Shown: positions 34,173 through 43,096, numbered from the stretch's first letter. The stretch is 64,000 nucleotides of DNA from Nocardia rhamnosiphila NBRC 108938 (GCF_000720425.1 NZ_JOAJ01000009.1:62001-126000), one strand, 5' to 3'. Made by a program: numbers and translations. Notes: a model not told the origin generated them from the letters alone.

Positions 34173-36569
34173 ATGACCCGAGAGATCCGGCCCGATCAGT
34201 CCTATGGGCGATCGTTGCTGAATCGTGTCCTCGATGGCGTTCCGGCCACTGATTCGCGTCTGACCCATATCGCCGAGGTACCCGGCCGGGCCGCCGTACC
34301 GGCCGATTGGCCCGCCTGGTCGGCGCCGGAAGTCGTGAACGCACTGCGTGCGGAAGGTATCGAAGCGCCGTGGCGCCACCAGGCGGCCACTGCCGACCAT
34401 GCCGCCCGTGGACAGCACGTGGTTTTGGCGACCGGGACGGCGTCCGGAAAATCGCTCGGCTACCAGCTCCCCGTCCTCACCACATTGCACGAGGACCAGC
34501 GGGCGACCGCGCTCTACCTCGCCCCGACCAAGGCATTGGGCGCCGATCAGCTTCGAATGGTCGGTGAACTCACCCGGCACGGATCCCTGCGCCGGATTCC
34601 CGTCGCCGCCTACGACGGCGACACCCCCACCGAGATCCGGCAGTGGGTGCGCGCCGAGGCCCGCTGGCTGTTCACCAACCCGGACATGCTGCACCTGAGC
34701 CTGCTGCGCTCGCATCGCAGCTGGTCACGCTTCTTCCGGCGACTCCGCTACGTAGTCGTCGACGAATGCCACGCCTACCGGGGACTGTTCGGCTCCCATG
34801 TGGCGCTGGTCCTGCGCCGCCTGCGCCGGGTGGCGGCCCACTACGGCGCCGATCCGGTCTTCGTCCTCTGTTCCGCCACGGCCGCCGATCCGGCCGCGGC
34901 AGCGTCCAGGCTGGTCGGCGCCGACTGCGTGGCGGTGACCGAGGACGGGTCGCCACGCGGGCCACGCACCGTCGCGTTCTGGGAACCGCCGCTGCTCACC
35001 GCGGTGACCGGGGAGAACGGTGCGCCCGTCCGGCTCGGTGCCACCACGGAGGCGGCACGTATCACCGCCGACCTGGTCGTGGAGGGAGCGCGGACGCTGA
35101 CCTTCGCGCAGTCGCGCCGGGCGGCCGAGCTGATCGCCGTCCACACCCGGCAGCGCCTCACCGAAATCGACCCCGACCTGGCCGAACGCGTCGCCGCCTA
35201 CCGCGGTGGATACCTGCCCGAGGATCGGCGAGCCCTGGAAGCCGGGCTTTCGAACGGGTCCCTGCTGGCCGTGGCGACAACGAATGCCCTGGAACTCGGG
35301 GTGGACATCGCCGGCCTGGACGCCGTGGTGCTGGCCGGCTTCCCCGGCACGGTCGCCTCGTTCCGCCAGCAGATCGGCCGGGCCGGCCGCCGGACACAGG
35401 GTGCGCTGGCCCTGCTCGTGGCCCGTGACGACCCCCTGGACACCTATCTCGTGCACCATCCCGAAGCCCTGCTGGACCGCCCGGTGGAAGCGAGCATCAT
35501 CGATCCCTCGAACCCGTATGTTCTCGGTCCGCAACTGCTGTGCGCGGCCATGGAACTGCCCATCGCCGACGCGGAGGCCCGAGCGTTCGGCGCCCCCGGA
35601 GTACTTACGGAATTAGCAGGTCAGGGGCTCGTCCGGCGCCGAGAAGCCGAGGGCGGCAGCCGCTGGTTCTATACGGGCGCCGAACCACCGCACGACGCGG
35701 TCGACGTCCGCGGCGGCATCGGTACCCCGGTCGCGATCGTGGTGGCCGAGACGGGACGCCTCCTCGGCACGGCGGACGCCGGAAGGGCCCCGGCCACCCT
35801 GCACGAAGGCGCCGTCCACTTGCACCAAGGCGAGAGTTATGTGGTCGAGGAGCTGGACCTCGACGGCGGTGTCGCCCTGGTCCGCGCCGATACCCCGGGC
35901 TGGACCACCAGCGCCCGCCGGATCACCTCCCTCACTCTGGACACGGTGCGCGAGAGCACGATCTTCGGCGAGGTCACCGCGGCTTTCGCGGACGTGACCG
36001 TACGCAGCCAGGTGGTGGGCTACCTGCGCACACTGGTCACCGGAGAGGTCCTCGACCTGGTCGAACTCGACCTGCCCGAGCAGACCCTGCCCACCACCGC
36101 CGTGCTCTACACCGTGACGCCGGAACTGCTGGACCGAGCCGGGATCGACGCCGCCGCGGTACCGGGCGCGCTGCATGCCGCCGAACACGCGGCGATCGGC
36201 CTGTTGCCGCTGGTGGCGACCTGCGACCGATGGGATATCGGCGGGGTTTCCACAGCTCGGCACGCCGATACGGGCCTGCCCACCGTTTTCGTGTACGACG
36301 GTCAGCCCGGCGGGGCGGGGTTCGCCGAGCGCGGCTACACGATGCTGCGGCGCTGGCTCGCCGCCACCCTCGCGGCTGTCGAGGCGTGCTCGTGCCGTAG
36401 CGGGTGCCCATCCTGCGTGCAGTCGCCCAAGTGCGGAAACGGCAACGATCCCCTCGACAAAGCCGGGGCGATCCGGTTGTTGACCGCGATTCTCGCCGAG
36501 CCGACGGGTCGGGAGCGTCGATGCACCACAGCTATGGGGCAACTCGATGGTCACGGCGTTGCCGGGTAA
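34173..36569 (+). CDS. DEAD/DEAH-box helicase with DUF1998 zinc domain (MrfA-like, Rv3649 family)
   Basis: 798 residues. Helicase motifs in order: ATGTASGKS (Walker A, about 86-94), APTKALGADQ (Ia), VVVDECHAYRG (II, about 195-205), LCSATAADP (III), ATNALELGVDIAGL (V) and QQIGRAGRR (VI). The C-terminal DUF1998 region ends CSCRSGCPSCVQSPKCGNG, giving the Cys4 zinc site of MrfA/YprA helicases that act in mitomycin-type DNA repair. ATG 34173 has GGAAGG upstream and fits the family start. Monocistronic. Confidence 0.92.
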   Translation: MTREIRPDQSYGRSLLNRVLDGVPATDSRLTHIAEVPGRAAVPADWPAWSAPEVVNALRAEGIEAPWRHQAATADHAARGQHVVLATGTASGKSLGYQLPVLTTLHEDQRATALYLAPTKALGADQLRMVGELTRHGSLRRIPVAAYDGDTPTEIRQWVRAEARWLFTNPDMLHLSLLRSHRSWSRFFRRLRYVVVDECHAYRGLFGSHVALVLRRLRRVAAHYGADPVFVLCSATAADPAAAASRLVGADCVAVTEDGSPRGPRTVAFWEPPLLTAVTGENGAPVRLGATTEAARITADLVVEGARTLTFAQSRRAAELIAVHTRQRLTEIDPDLAERVAAYRGGYLPEDRRALEAGLSNGSLLAVATTNALELGVDIAGLDAVVLAGFPGTVASFRQQIGRAGRRTQGALALLVARDDPLDTYLVHHPEALLDRPVEASIIDPSNPYVLGPQLLCAAMELPIADAEARAFGAPGVLTELAGQGLVRRREAEGGSRWFYTGAEPPHDAVDVRGGIGTPVAIVVAETGRLLGTADAGRAPATLHEGAVHLHQGESYVVEELDLDGGVALVRADTPGWTTSARRITSLTLDTVRESTIFGEVTAAFADVTVRSQVVGYLRTLVTGEVLDLVELDLPEQTLPTTAVLYTVTPELLDRAGIDAAAVPGALHAAEHAAIGLLPLVATCDRWDIGGVSTARHADTGLPTVFVYDGQPGGAGFAERGYTMLRRWLAATLAAVEACSCRSGCPSCVQSPKCGNGNDPLDKAGAIRLLTAILAEPTGRERRCTTAMGQLDGHGVAG

Positions 36570-36779
36570 CCCAGGGCGGCCACAGTACGCCGACCGGGCC
36601 GTCGAATTAAGAGGATAAGCATCATATTAACTGTATTGTTGCTAAAGGACCGGTCGGTAGCTACAGAGGCCTCTTTCGTATCAATTCCGGAACAAATGAT
36701 GAATGCGAGTAACGGACCATTAATTGCTGTCGCTAAGTGATTACCGTATTCGTCGTTAACAAAATTCGGTATAGGCCGA
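36570..36779. other. A/T-rich interval between helicase and Tad operon
   Basis: About 180 bases (36600-36780) are far richer in A/T than the genome around them, with no gene. The two flanking genes converge here, so this should contain terminators, but no strong GC hairpin is visible. It may be a scar of foreign DNA. Confidence 0.5.
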
Positions 36780-37235
36780 TCACGTCGCTTCTCCGACCGG
36801 CCCGGCTCGCGCAATCGCTCGTATACTCCGTGTCCCGAACGGACCCAACGGTACTTTTTCTTCGACCGTGATCACGACATCCCAGCCGTCTATCTCGCAC
36901 CGTGCGAGATGAGCCGCCACGCGCCGGCCGAGTGATTCTGCCGCCGCGCATCCGGCTTCCGCACCGTTCCACAGTTCCCCCGCGGCGGCCAGGGCGGCGA
37001 GGTCCGCCGCGGCCTGCGCCCGGTGCCGCGCCACGACCACCCCGCCGAACTGGACGACGAGCACGGTCACCACGATCAAGCCCGCCAGCGCCAGACATGC
37101 CGTGACCGTCGCCGAGCCCTCCTCTCCTACCGGGTGCCGTGTCCGATACCCGATCGAACCGGGAGGCCGAATCACCCGGACGGCACGCACGCACCGCGCA
37201 CCCCGAGCCGGCGGCATTCGGCCTCGCCGGCTCAC
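36780..37235 (-). CDS. TadE-like pilus-assembly protein (Rv3654c family)
   Basis: 151 residues. After about 40 residues of Arg/Pro-rich sequence comes GSATVTACLALAGLIVVTVL then VVQFGGVVVARHRAQAAADL, the single membrane helix and Ala-rich stretch of Rv3654c-type proteins. These are small secreted or membrane pseudopilin-like proteins of the Flp/Tad system. The GTG start overlaps the upstream TadE stop (GTGA). It is the last gene of the Tad operon. Confidence 0.85.
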   Translation of the reverse strand: MSRRGRMPPARGARCVRAVRVIRPPGSIGYRTRHPVGEEGSATVTACLALAGLIVVTVLVVQFGGVVVARHRAQAAADLAALAAAGELWNGAEAGCAAAESLGRRVAAHLARCEIDGWDVVITVEEKVPLGPFGTRSIRAIARAGPVGEAT

Positions 37236-37642
37236 GGGCCCGGATCCGGCTCGGTCGCGGCCACCGACTCCGCGCGCAGCCGGAGAACGGGTAACAGTGG
37301 AGTATCGGAGGCTACGACGGCGATCACCCGACCGCCTTCGTAGCGCACCGAGATCTCCGCCCCCTCGGGTGCCACCCGGCGGGCGGCGACCTCCGCGGCA
37401 CCGCGATCGCCACGGGCCGCCAGCCGGGCCGCCTCACGCGCGGCATCCACACACCGCACCTGGGTCACCGCCGCGAGTACCGCTCCCACACACAAGGCAG
37501 CGGTAGCGGCGATCGCGGCGAGCGCGATCGCCGCTTCGACGGTCACCGACCCGGTCTCGCCGGTGACCGGGCGCCGGAACGCACCGACGGCCCCCTTGCC
37601 GTCGACGGCGACGGCGCTCGGTGCGCCGATCGGATACCTCAG
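37232..37642 (-). CDS. TadE family minor pilin (Rv3655c family)
   Basis: The core GSVTVEAAIALAAIAATAAL, then VRCVDAAREAARLAARGD, is TadE: a pseudopilin-type cleavage zone, one membrane helix, and the VDAAREAAR motif. No ATG, GTG or TTG lies between the upstream stop region and the conserved core. The first GTG (37546) would remove the N-terminal residues. A CTG at 37642 overlaps the upstream gene's stop as CTGA, mirroring the ATGA/GTGA couplings elsewhere in this operon and giving 136 residues, close to the family length. I adopt it with caution. Confidence 0.72.
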   Translation of the reverse strand: MRYPIGAPSAVAVDGKGAVGAFRRPVTGETGSVTVEAAIALAAIAATAALCVGAVLAAVTQVRCVDAAREAARLAARGDRGAAEVAARRVAPEGAEISVRYEGGRVIAVVASDTPLLPVLRLRAESVAATEPDPGP

Positions 37643-37875
37643 ACGCTCGTGTTCAGCGCCTTCTCGATGATCCCGGTCAGCGCGTCGGGGATGCTCTCGC
37701 CGGTCACCACGGTGTACAACACCGCGCCGAAAGCGGCCGCGGCTATGGTCCCGATCGCGTACTCGACTGTGCTCATCCCTTCCTCCTCCGACACCACGCG
37801 CACCAGCCGGGCCTTCGCCCTTCGCCATGCTCCCCCCACGAGATCCCGCGCGTTCCATATCGTCGTTCGGCTCAT
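37639..37875 (-). CDS. Flp-type major pilin, DUF4244 (Rv3656c family)
   Basis: 78 residues. GMSTVEYAIGTIAAAAFGAV is a type IV prepilin N-terminus with cleavage after Gly and the conserved Glu at +5, then a single hydrophobic helix and a short polar end. This is the likely structural subunit of the Tad pilus. ATG 37875 was chosen over GTG 37881. Followed immediately by TadE. Confidence 0.87.
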   Translation of the reverse strand: MSRTTIWNARDLVGGAWRRAKARLVRVVSEEEGMSTVEYAIGTIAAAAFGAVLYTVVTGESIPDALTGIIEKALNTSV

Positions 37876-37956
37876 AAGCACCCCGACCCCCTCTCTCCTC
37901 GGCTCGCACAGCCGTTCCGTACGAGCACATCTCGATACCCGCCGCCGACCGCGGAG

Positions 37957-38553
37957 TCACAGCAGGCCCCCGCCGAGCACCCCACCCGCCAAGCCGATGA
38001 TCACCGGCACAATGCCGAGGCAGATGAACGCCGGTAGGAAGCACAGGCCCAAGGGTCCGCCGATCAGGACGCCGGCCCGTTCGGCCCGCGCGGTAGCCGC
38101 TTCCTCCACCTGGGTGCGGCGCTCCTCGGCGAGTTCGCCGATGGCCGCGGCCAGTGACGAACCCGAGCGGGCCGAACGCCGCGCCAGCCGGGCGAGCGCG
38201 TCGAATTCGGGAGCGCTCGGGCCGCCGGACTCGGTGGGAGCCCACGCCACGGCCGGGTCGGCACCGAGGGCGAGCAGATCGGCCACCCGTTGCAGCCGAT
38301 CCGACAGCGAATCGGCCGCGGCCGGCGCGACCGCACGCAGCGCGGCGGCGGCCGGCAAACCGGCCCGTAGACAGGCGGCGAGCAGATCGAACAGCGTCGC
38401 GATCGCGACCGGGTCGGCGGCCGCGACGGGTTTCCGGGACCGCACCCGCCGGAGAGCCGTGCCGGGGCTCAACCGGGCGACCGCCGGAGCCGGGGCCGGT
38501 ACCAGCAGTATTGCTGCCGACAGCAGGATGAACGGCCAGCCGTGGATCGCCAT
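37957..38553 (-). CDS. tadC: Type II secretion system F family protein (TadC-like)
   Basis: 198 residues. An N-terminal membrane helix (FILLSAAILLVPAPAPAVA) is followed by the T2SSF domain: DLLAACLRAGLPAAAALRAV, then RLARRSARSGSSLAAAIGEL, and two C-terminal helices (FLPAFICLGIVPVIIGLAGG). It forms the inner-membrane platform of the pilus with TadB. A 105-base gap separates it from tadB. Confidence 0.87.
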   Translation of the reverse strand: MAIHGWPFILLSAAILLVPAPAPAVARLSPGTALRRVRSRKPVAAADPVAIATLFDLLAACLRAGLPAAAALRAVAPAAADSLSDRLQRVADLLALGADPAVAWAPTESGGPSAPEFDALARLARRSARSGSSLAAAIGELAEERRTQVEEAATARAERAGVLIGGPLGLCFLPAFICLGIVPVIIGLAGGVLGGGLL

Positions 38554-38658
38554 CGCTTTTCCTTTCGGTGTCGTTCGATGAGGCCGACCGGGCGGACATC
38601 GATCCGGCGCAGACCGCGTCCGGCTTCGGTCGGATGGAGTCGGCGGGCAGGTCCGGGT

Positions 38659-39480
38659 TCACCGCGGGGCCACCCTCCGGGTGATCTCGTCCGCCCAGAG
38701 CAACCCGGCACAGGCCAGGCCGGCGCCGAGCGGCAGGAGAAAGCGGCCCGCCGGGGAGACGAACAGCACTTGGAGCGGATGGGCACCCATCAACTGCCCC
38801 AGACCGATACCCACCACCGGTAGCACCGCCAGAATCGCCGCGGTGGCGCGAGCACCGGCGAGCGATGCGTCGGTCCGGGTCCGGAATCTCATCCGGGCGG
38901 CAAGGTCGGCGCGGGCCGCCGCCAGGAGCTCGGCGAGAGCCAGACCGTGCCGCTCGGCGACCTGCCAGGCATCGGCCACCCGGCCCAGTTCGGCGGCGAT
39001 CACCGAGTCGGGACGGAGCAATCCCGCCGCGCCGGATCCGCCCAGCCTGCTGCGCGCCGAACCGACCGCGAAGGCCGCCGCCGCGATACCGCTGCTCTCC
39101 CGGGCGGCGACCGCGGCCGCGGCACTCGGATGTGCCCCCACCCGCAGTTCGGAGACCACGGCCTCGAGCCCGTCGAGAAGGTGTCCACATTCGGTGCGGT
39201 GCAGAAGTGCCCGGCGGGAGCGGCGCAGCCGCACCGCGACAGTCCCCGTGACGAGCAGCGCGGCCAGCAGGCTGCCGCTCCCCAGCGCGAACGCCAGCGC
39301 ACATCCGGTACCGCCCGCCCCGAACATCACCCACCGCAGCGGAAACACGCGCACCCTGCGGACTTCGAACACGCTGCCGAATCGCCGCCTGCCGGCAGGC
39401 CCCGGAGTGAGCAACAGCGCCAGAGCGGTGCAACCCAGGGCCGCCGCGACCGGGCCGACCGCTGTCACGACCGGGAACAT
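38659..39480 (-). CDS. tadB: Type II secretion system F family protein (TadB-like)
   Basis: 273 residues. Three N-terminal membrane helices (PVAAALGCTALALLLT, WVMFGAGGTGCALAFALG, LLAALLVTGTVAV) precede the T2SSF domain (LDGLEAVVSELRVGAHPSAA, then VAERHGLALAELLAAARADL), and two helices close the protein. The ATG at 39480 overlaps the tadA stop (TGATG), so the frame's earlier start was rejected. Confidence 0.87.
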   Translation of the reverse strand: MFPVVTAVGPVAAALGCTALALLLTPGPAGRRRFGSVFEVRRVRVFPLRWVMFGAGGTGCALAFALGSGSLLAALLVTGTVAVRLRRSRRALLHRTECGHLLDGLEAVVSELRVGAHPSAAAAVAARESSGIAAAAFAVGSARSRLGGSGAAGLLRPDSVIAAELGRVADAWQVAERHGLALAELLAAARADLAARMRFRTRTDASLAGARATAAILAVLPVVGIGLGQLMGAHPLQVLFVSPAGRFLLPLGAGLACAGLLWADEITRRVAPR

Positions 39481-40679
39481 CACCCGGTCCGTTCCGCGAG
39501 CACCGCCTGCAGTACCCCGGCGGCGGGTGCCGGACCGGCCGCGCGCCATGCCGGGCGGATCTCCACCCAGCCGGCGTTGTCCCGCTGCACCACACCGATT
39601 TCCGCGAGGTACCGGAACCCGTCGGCACGCCGCCGGACGTGCAGCACCACCTGCACGGCAGCGGCCAATTGACTGTGTAGCGCCGACCGGTCCATTCCGC
39701 CCAGCCCGGCCAGCGCCTCGAGCCGCGCGGTCACCTCTCGGATCGAGTTGGCGTGGATCGTTCCCGCGCCGCCGTCGTGTCCGGTGTTCAATGCGGTGAG
39801 CAGGTCGACGACCTCCGCACCGCGCACTTCACCGACCACTATGCGATCGGGACGCATGCGCAATGCCTGCCGGACCAGATCACGCAACGTGATCTCTCCC
39901 GCCCCTTCGATATTGGGCGGCCGGGCCACCAGCCGGATCACATGCGGATGCGGCGGTGCGAGTTCGGCCGCGTCCTCCACACAGATGATGCGCTCCCCCT
40001 GGCCCACTTCGGCGAGCAGCGCCGAGAGCAAGGTGGTCTTCCCCGCGCCGGTGCCCCCCACCACGAGGAAGGCCAGACGAGCGCGAACGATCTGTTGCAG
40101 TGGGACTTTCGCGCCGGGCGGTACCGCGCCGGATCGGGAGAGCGCGTCCAGTCCCTGGGTCGCCGGACGCAGGATCCGGAGCGACAGGCAGGTGCCACCG
40201 CGGGCGGTGGGGGCGAGCACGGCGTGCAGCCGGACACCGAAGCTCTGCCCCAGCACCAGTTCCCGGCCGGACAATTGCCCGTCGACCCAGGGCTGGGCAT
40301 CGTCGAGGCGACGGCCCGCCGAGAGGGCCAGGCGCTGCGCCAGCCGTCGGACGGCGGCTTCGTCGGGGAAGGTCGTCGATGTCCGTTCGACCCCGCGGCC
40401 CCGATCGATCCACACCGCGTCCGGAGCGGTGACCAGCACATCGGCGACCGCGGGATCGTGCAGGAGGGGTTCGAGGACGCCTGCTCCGGTGAGTTCGGTC
40501 TGCAGCAACCGCAGGGCGCGCAGCAGATCGGTATCCCCCAGCATGCCCCCGGCTTCGGCACGGATGGCCGCCGCGACCCGTGCGGGTTCGGGTTCCGCGC
40601 GGTCTCCGGCCAGCCGTTCCCGAACCCGTTCCAGCAGTTCGGTCGTCACCACCCCCGGGTGTTCGGCGCCGGTGCTCAT
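39480..40679 (-). CDS. tadA: TadA family pilus-assembly ATPase
   Basis: 399 residues of the PulE/VirB11 secretion ATPase family that powers pilus assembly. Walker A VVGGTGAGKTTLLSALL lies near 215, the Asp box in IICVEDAAELAPPHPHVIRL, Walker B RIVVGEVRGAEVVDLL near 285, and the His box GTIHANS. An N-terminal domain occupies the first 110 residues. The start overlaps the ssd stop by ATGA. Homologue of Rv3659c. Confidence 0.93.
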   Translation of the reverse strand: MSTGAEHPGVVTTELLERVRERLAGDRAEPEPARVAAAIRAEAGGMLGDTDLLRALRLLQTELTGAGVLEPLLHDPAVADVLVTAPDAVWIDRGRGVERTSTTFPDEAAVRRLAQRLALSAGRRLDDAQPWVDGQLSGRELVLGQSFGVRLHAVLAPTARGGTCLSLRILRPATQGLDALSRSGAVPPGAKVPLQQIVRARLAFLVVGGTGAGKTTLLSALLAEVGQGERIICVEDAAELAPPHPHVIRLVARPPNIEGAGEITLRDLVRQALRMRPDRIVVGEVRGAEVVDLLTALNTGHDGGAGTIHANSIREVTARLEALAGLGGMDRSALHSQLAAAVQVVLHVRRRADGFRYLAEIGVVQRDNAGWVEIRPAWRAAGPAPAAGVLQAVLAERTG

Positions 40680-41782
40680 CCGGCCCGCCGCGGGTCGGGT
40701 GGGCTCAGCACCGCCAGTACCGCATCACAGGCGTCCCGCAGGGGCCCGCGCCGTAGCCGCAGACCCCGGCGTTCGAGCCGCGCGGCCAGGCCCGGTTGCG
40801 CCCGGACCGCCGCCAGCAGCGGCAATTCCAGCACGGCGGCGATATCGTGGCCGCGCAGGTTGCCCGGCGCCGGACCGCGCACCACCAGGCCGCGGTTGGG
40901 GTTGCGCTGCGCGATCCATTCCGCCGCCGCACCGGCTGCCGCCACCGCGCGCAGCTGCGCGGGCACGACGAGCACCACGAGATCGGCGGCATCGAGTATC
41001 CGGTCGGTATGCGGCCCGCGCTCGCTGGAGATATCGCACACCACGAGATCGCCCGCGCCCCGCGCGGCGTCGACGACCGCGTGCACGGCGGCCGCGCCGA
41101 TGGGGCCGGTCCGGCCCCGGCCCCGGCCGCTGGACAGCACCGACAGGCCGCCGCCCGCGGCCGGGAGCGCATTGTGCAGTTCCGCGGCGGCGACCCGGCC
41201 GTCGTCCACGACCAGATCCGGCCAGCGCAGGCCCGGCGCGCCCTCGATACCGAGCAGCAGATCGAGGCCGCCGCCGCGGGGCACGCCGTCGACCAGCACC
41301 GTATGCGGCCGGAACCCGGCGGCAGCCGAGCGCAGCGCGGTCGCGGCGGCGAGGACGGACGCTCCGGCGCCGCCGCCCGCACCGGCCAGCGCGATCACCA
41401 CTCCGCCGTCGGTGCGCTGTTCGCCGTACTCGGCGAATTTTTCGATGAGCTCGACCGCGGCGGCCGGGAGCGCGATCACCCGTTCGGCGCCGATCACCGC
41501 GGCCGCCTGCCACTCGGCCAGTCCGGGTTCGCCGTCGGTGACGGTGACCACGCCGCTGCGCCGCGGGGGTGCCGTACTCGCGGACACCACGGCGGCCTCG
41601 GTGTCGAGCACCACGAGTGGTGCCGCCGACCAGGGATGCCTGCCGGCCGGCGCCTCGGCTTCATCGATTCGCCGGCCGGCCGCGGCCGCGACCCGGCGAA
41701 CTTCCTCGCGTAACCGGTCGTCCCGGATGAGCACCAGCACCGCGGGTGGCTCCCCGGCGGTGCGCGTCGCGTCGTGATCCAT
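40676..41782 (-). CDS. ssd: Septum site-determining protein Ssd (CpaE/MinD-like)
   Basis: 368 residues. The N-terminal half is receiver-like (VLVLIRDDRLREEVRRVAAA). The C-terminal half is a MinD/CpaE ParA-type ATPase whose P-loop reads LAGAGGGAGASVLAAATALR, lacking the canonical lysines, so nucleotide hydrolysis is doubtful. It leads the Tad operon, as Rv3660c does. In M. tuberculosis Ssd affects septum formation; CpaE proteins localise Tad pili. ATG 41782 was chosen; the open upstream extension is Pro-rich and runs through hairpins. Confidence 0.87.
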   Translation of the reverse strand: MDHDATRTAGEPPAVLVLIRDDRLREEVRRVAAAAGRRIDEAEAPAGRHPWSAAPLVVLDTEAAVVSASTAPPRRSGVVTVTDGEPGLAEWQAAAVIGAERVIALPAAAVELIEKFAEYGEQRTDGGVVIALAGAGGGAGASVLAAATALRSAAAGFRPHTVLVDGVPRGGGLDLLLGIEGAPGLRWPDLVVDDGRVAAAELHNALPAAGGGLSVLSSGRGRGRTGPIGAAAVHAVVDAARGAGDLVVCDISSERGPHTDRILDAADLVVLVVPAQLRAVAAAGAAAEWIAQRNPNRGLVVRGPAPGNLRGHDIAAVLELPLLAAVRAQPGLAARLERRGLRLRRGPLRDACDAVLAVLSPPDPRRAG

Positions 41783-41832
41783 GGACCCAGCCTCGCCCGA
41801 GCGGACCTGCTGGAACCGGTGGCTGCGGCGAT

Positions 41833-41859
41833 TGTGGACAACTCGCGGGCTGTGGAGAA
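41833..41859 (-). promoter_or_regulatory. DnaA-box-like pair upstream of ssd
   Basis: On the minus strand TTGTCCACA (41833-41841) matches the actinobacterial DnaA box, and TTCTCCACA (41851-41859) is one base off. They lie 50-80 bases ahead of the ssd start. Two boxes are too few for an origin; DnaA-linked control of a septum gene is possible. Confidence 0.35.
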
Positions 41860-41893
41860 CTTTTCGAGGCCGGCGACCGTCCCCTGGATAGAG

Positions 41894-41961
41894 GACGGCC
41901 CCAGCCGGGGGGGGAGGAGGCTGGGGCCGTCGGGGTTCAGCCCCGGGGGGTCGGGCTGAAC
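41894..41961. terminator. Two tandem GC hairpins in a divergent promoter region
   Basis: Hairpin 1 (41894-41931) has a perfect 13-base-pair stem and a 12-base G-rich loop. Hairpin 2 (41935-41961) has a perfect nine-base-pair stem (GTTCAGCCC). No gene ends here, so they may be leader attenuators, a terminator guarding against antisense transcription, or a small RNA. Confidence 0.5.
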
Positions 41962-42145
41962 ACGCCTGGAACATGTCCAGGTGCCAGCAATACTACACCC
42001 AAGAACGGGCCGGAACGCAAGCCCGACGACAAAGAAGTTCCACAGGTCACCTTCACTCCCCTCCTAATGGGAAAAGCACTGGTCAGCACGCTTACGGGCG
42101 CATAGCGGGCACGACACGCGACGCGCTGATGCCTATCCTGGAGCG

Positions 42146-42979
42146 GTGACGGGCTCCGGTAAAACGACACCATCTCCCGGCGATCGGCACCACGAGAACG
42201 GCCGCATCGCCGCCTTCTTCGATCTGGACAAGACGGTGATAGCCAGATCGAGCACTTATGTGTTCAGCAAACCGTTCTTCGATCAGGGCCTGATCAATCG
42301 ACGGGCCGTCTTGGAGAGCAGTTACGCCCACTTCATGTTCCTGCTCTCCGGCGCCGACCACGATCAGATGGAGCGGATGCGGGCGCACCTCACCGATATG
42401 GTCGCCGGCTGGGATGTCGCCCAGATCCGGTCGATCGTGGCGGAAACCCTGCACGAGCTGGTGGACCCGCTGATCTATGCGGAGGCCGTCGACCTCATCG
42501 CCGACCACCGCATTCGCGGACACGATGTGGTGATCGTCTCCGCCTCGGGCGAGGAAGTGGTGGCTCCGATCGCCGAAGCGCTGGGCGCCACCCATACCGC
42601 CGCGACCCGGATGGAGGTCGTGGACGGCAAGTACACCGGTGCGGTCGATTTCTACTGTTACGGCGAAGGAAAGGTCACCGCGATCGAAAAGCTCGCCGCG
42701 ACAGAGGGTTACGACCTCGCGCGCTGCTACGCCTATTCCGATTCGATCACCGATTTGCCGATGCTGACGGCGGTCGGCCATCCCACCGCGGTCAATCCCG
42801 ACCGCGGTCTGCGCCGCGAGGCAACGAATCGGGGCTGGCCCGTACTCGGCTTCTCCAACCCGGTCTCACTGTGGTCACGCTTTCAGGCGCCGTCGAAAAC
42901 CGTGGCCACGGGACTTGCCGTCGCGGTCAGCGCACTTGTCGCGGGAGCAGTGACCTACCGACTGCTGCGACGACGATGA
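42146..42979 (+). CDS. HAD-IB family hydrolase (SerB-like, Rv3661 family)
   Basis: 277 residues. HAD motif I AAFFDLDKTVIA (about 22-33) has both catalytic Asp residues; motif II is VIVSASGEEVV; motif III/IV is GEGKVTAIEKLAA then AYSDSITDLPMLTAVGHPTA. This places it with phosphoserine-phosphatase-like enzymes, but the substrate is not fixed. The tail VATGLAVAVSALVAGAVTYR is a predicted membrane anchor. GTG start. The Ms1 RNA locus follows directly, as in M. tuberculosis. Confidence 0.9.
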   Translation: MTGSGKTTPSPGDRHHENGRIAAFFDLDKTVIARSSTYVFSKPFFDQGLINRRAVLESSYAHFMFLLSGADHDQMERMRAHLTDMVAGWDVAQIRSIVAETLHELVDPLIYAEAVDLIADHRIRGHDVVIVSASGEEVVAPIAEALGATHTAATRMEVVDGKYTGAVDFYCYGEGKVTAIEKLAATEGYDLARCYAYSDSITDLPMLTAVGHPTAVNPDRGLRREATNRGWPVLGFSNPVSLWSRFQAPSKTVATGLAVAVSALVAGAVTYRLLRRR

Positions 42980-43062
42980 ACACCCTTACGACCTGGGCTT
43001 ATAGCATAAGACTCCGACCGATGTGCCCGATTTCCATTTGTTCCACGAAGTTGCGTCAGCCC

Positions 43063-43091
43063 TTGATGTGAGTGCAGTCACAGTGTAAAAA
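43063..43091 (+). promoter_or_regulatory. Promoter of the Ms1 RNA gene
   Basis: TTGATG (43063-43068) and TAAAAA (43086-43091) are spaced exactly 17 bases, a good housekeeping-sigma promoter, in an otherwise gene-free interval. It predicts transcription starting near 43097. Confidence 0.65.
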
Positions 43092-43096
43092 TGGAG

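Larger units (their letters stand above)
41783..42145. other. 363-base divergent region with hairpins and DnaA-box-like sites
   Basis: It holds promoters for ssd (leftward) and the HAD gene (rightward). It also contains two consecutive strong hairpins and two DnaA-box-like 9-mers, listed separately. The segment 42000-42130 is plainer and likely carries the HAD promoter. No gene is seen. Confidence 0.55.

Noticed and set aside
37232..39628. A 798-codon minus-strand frame through the Tad region
   Set aside because: Only its C-terminal end is a real gene (TadE); the rest is the shadow of tadB and tadC in another frame, with Arg/Gly-rich nonsense composition.
41833..41859. Replication origin
   Set aside because: Only one perfect and one imperfect DnaA box, with no dnaA/dnaN nearby and no box cluster.
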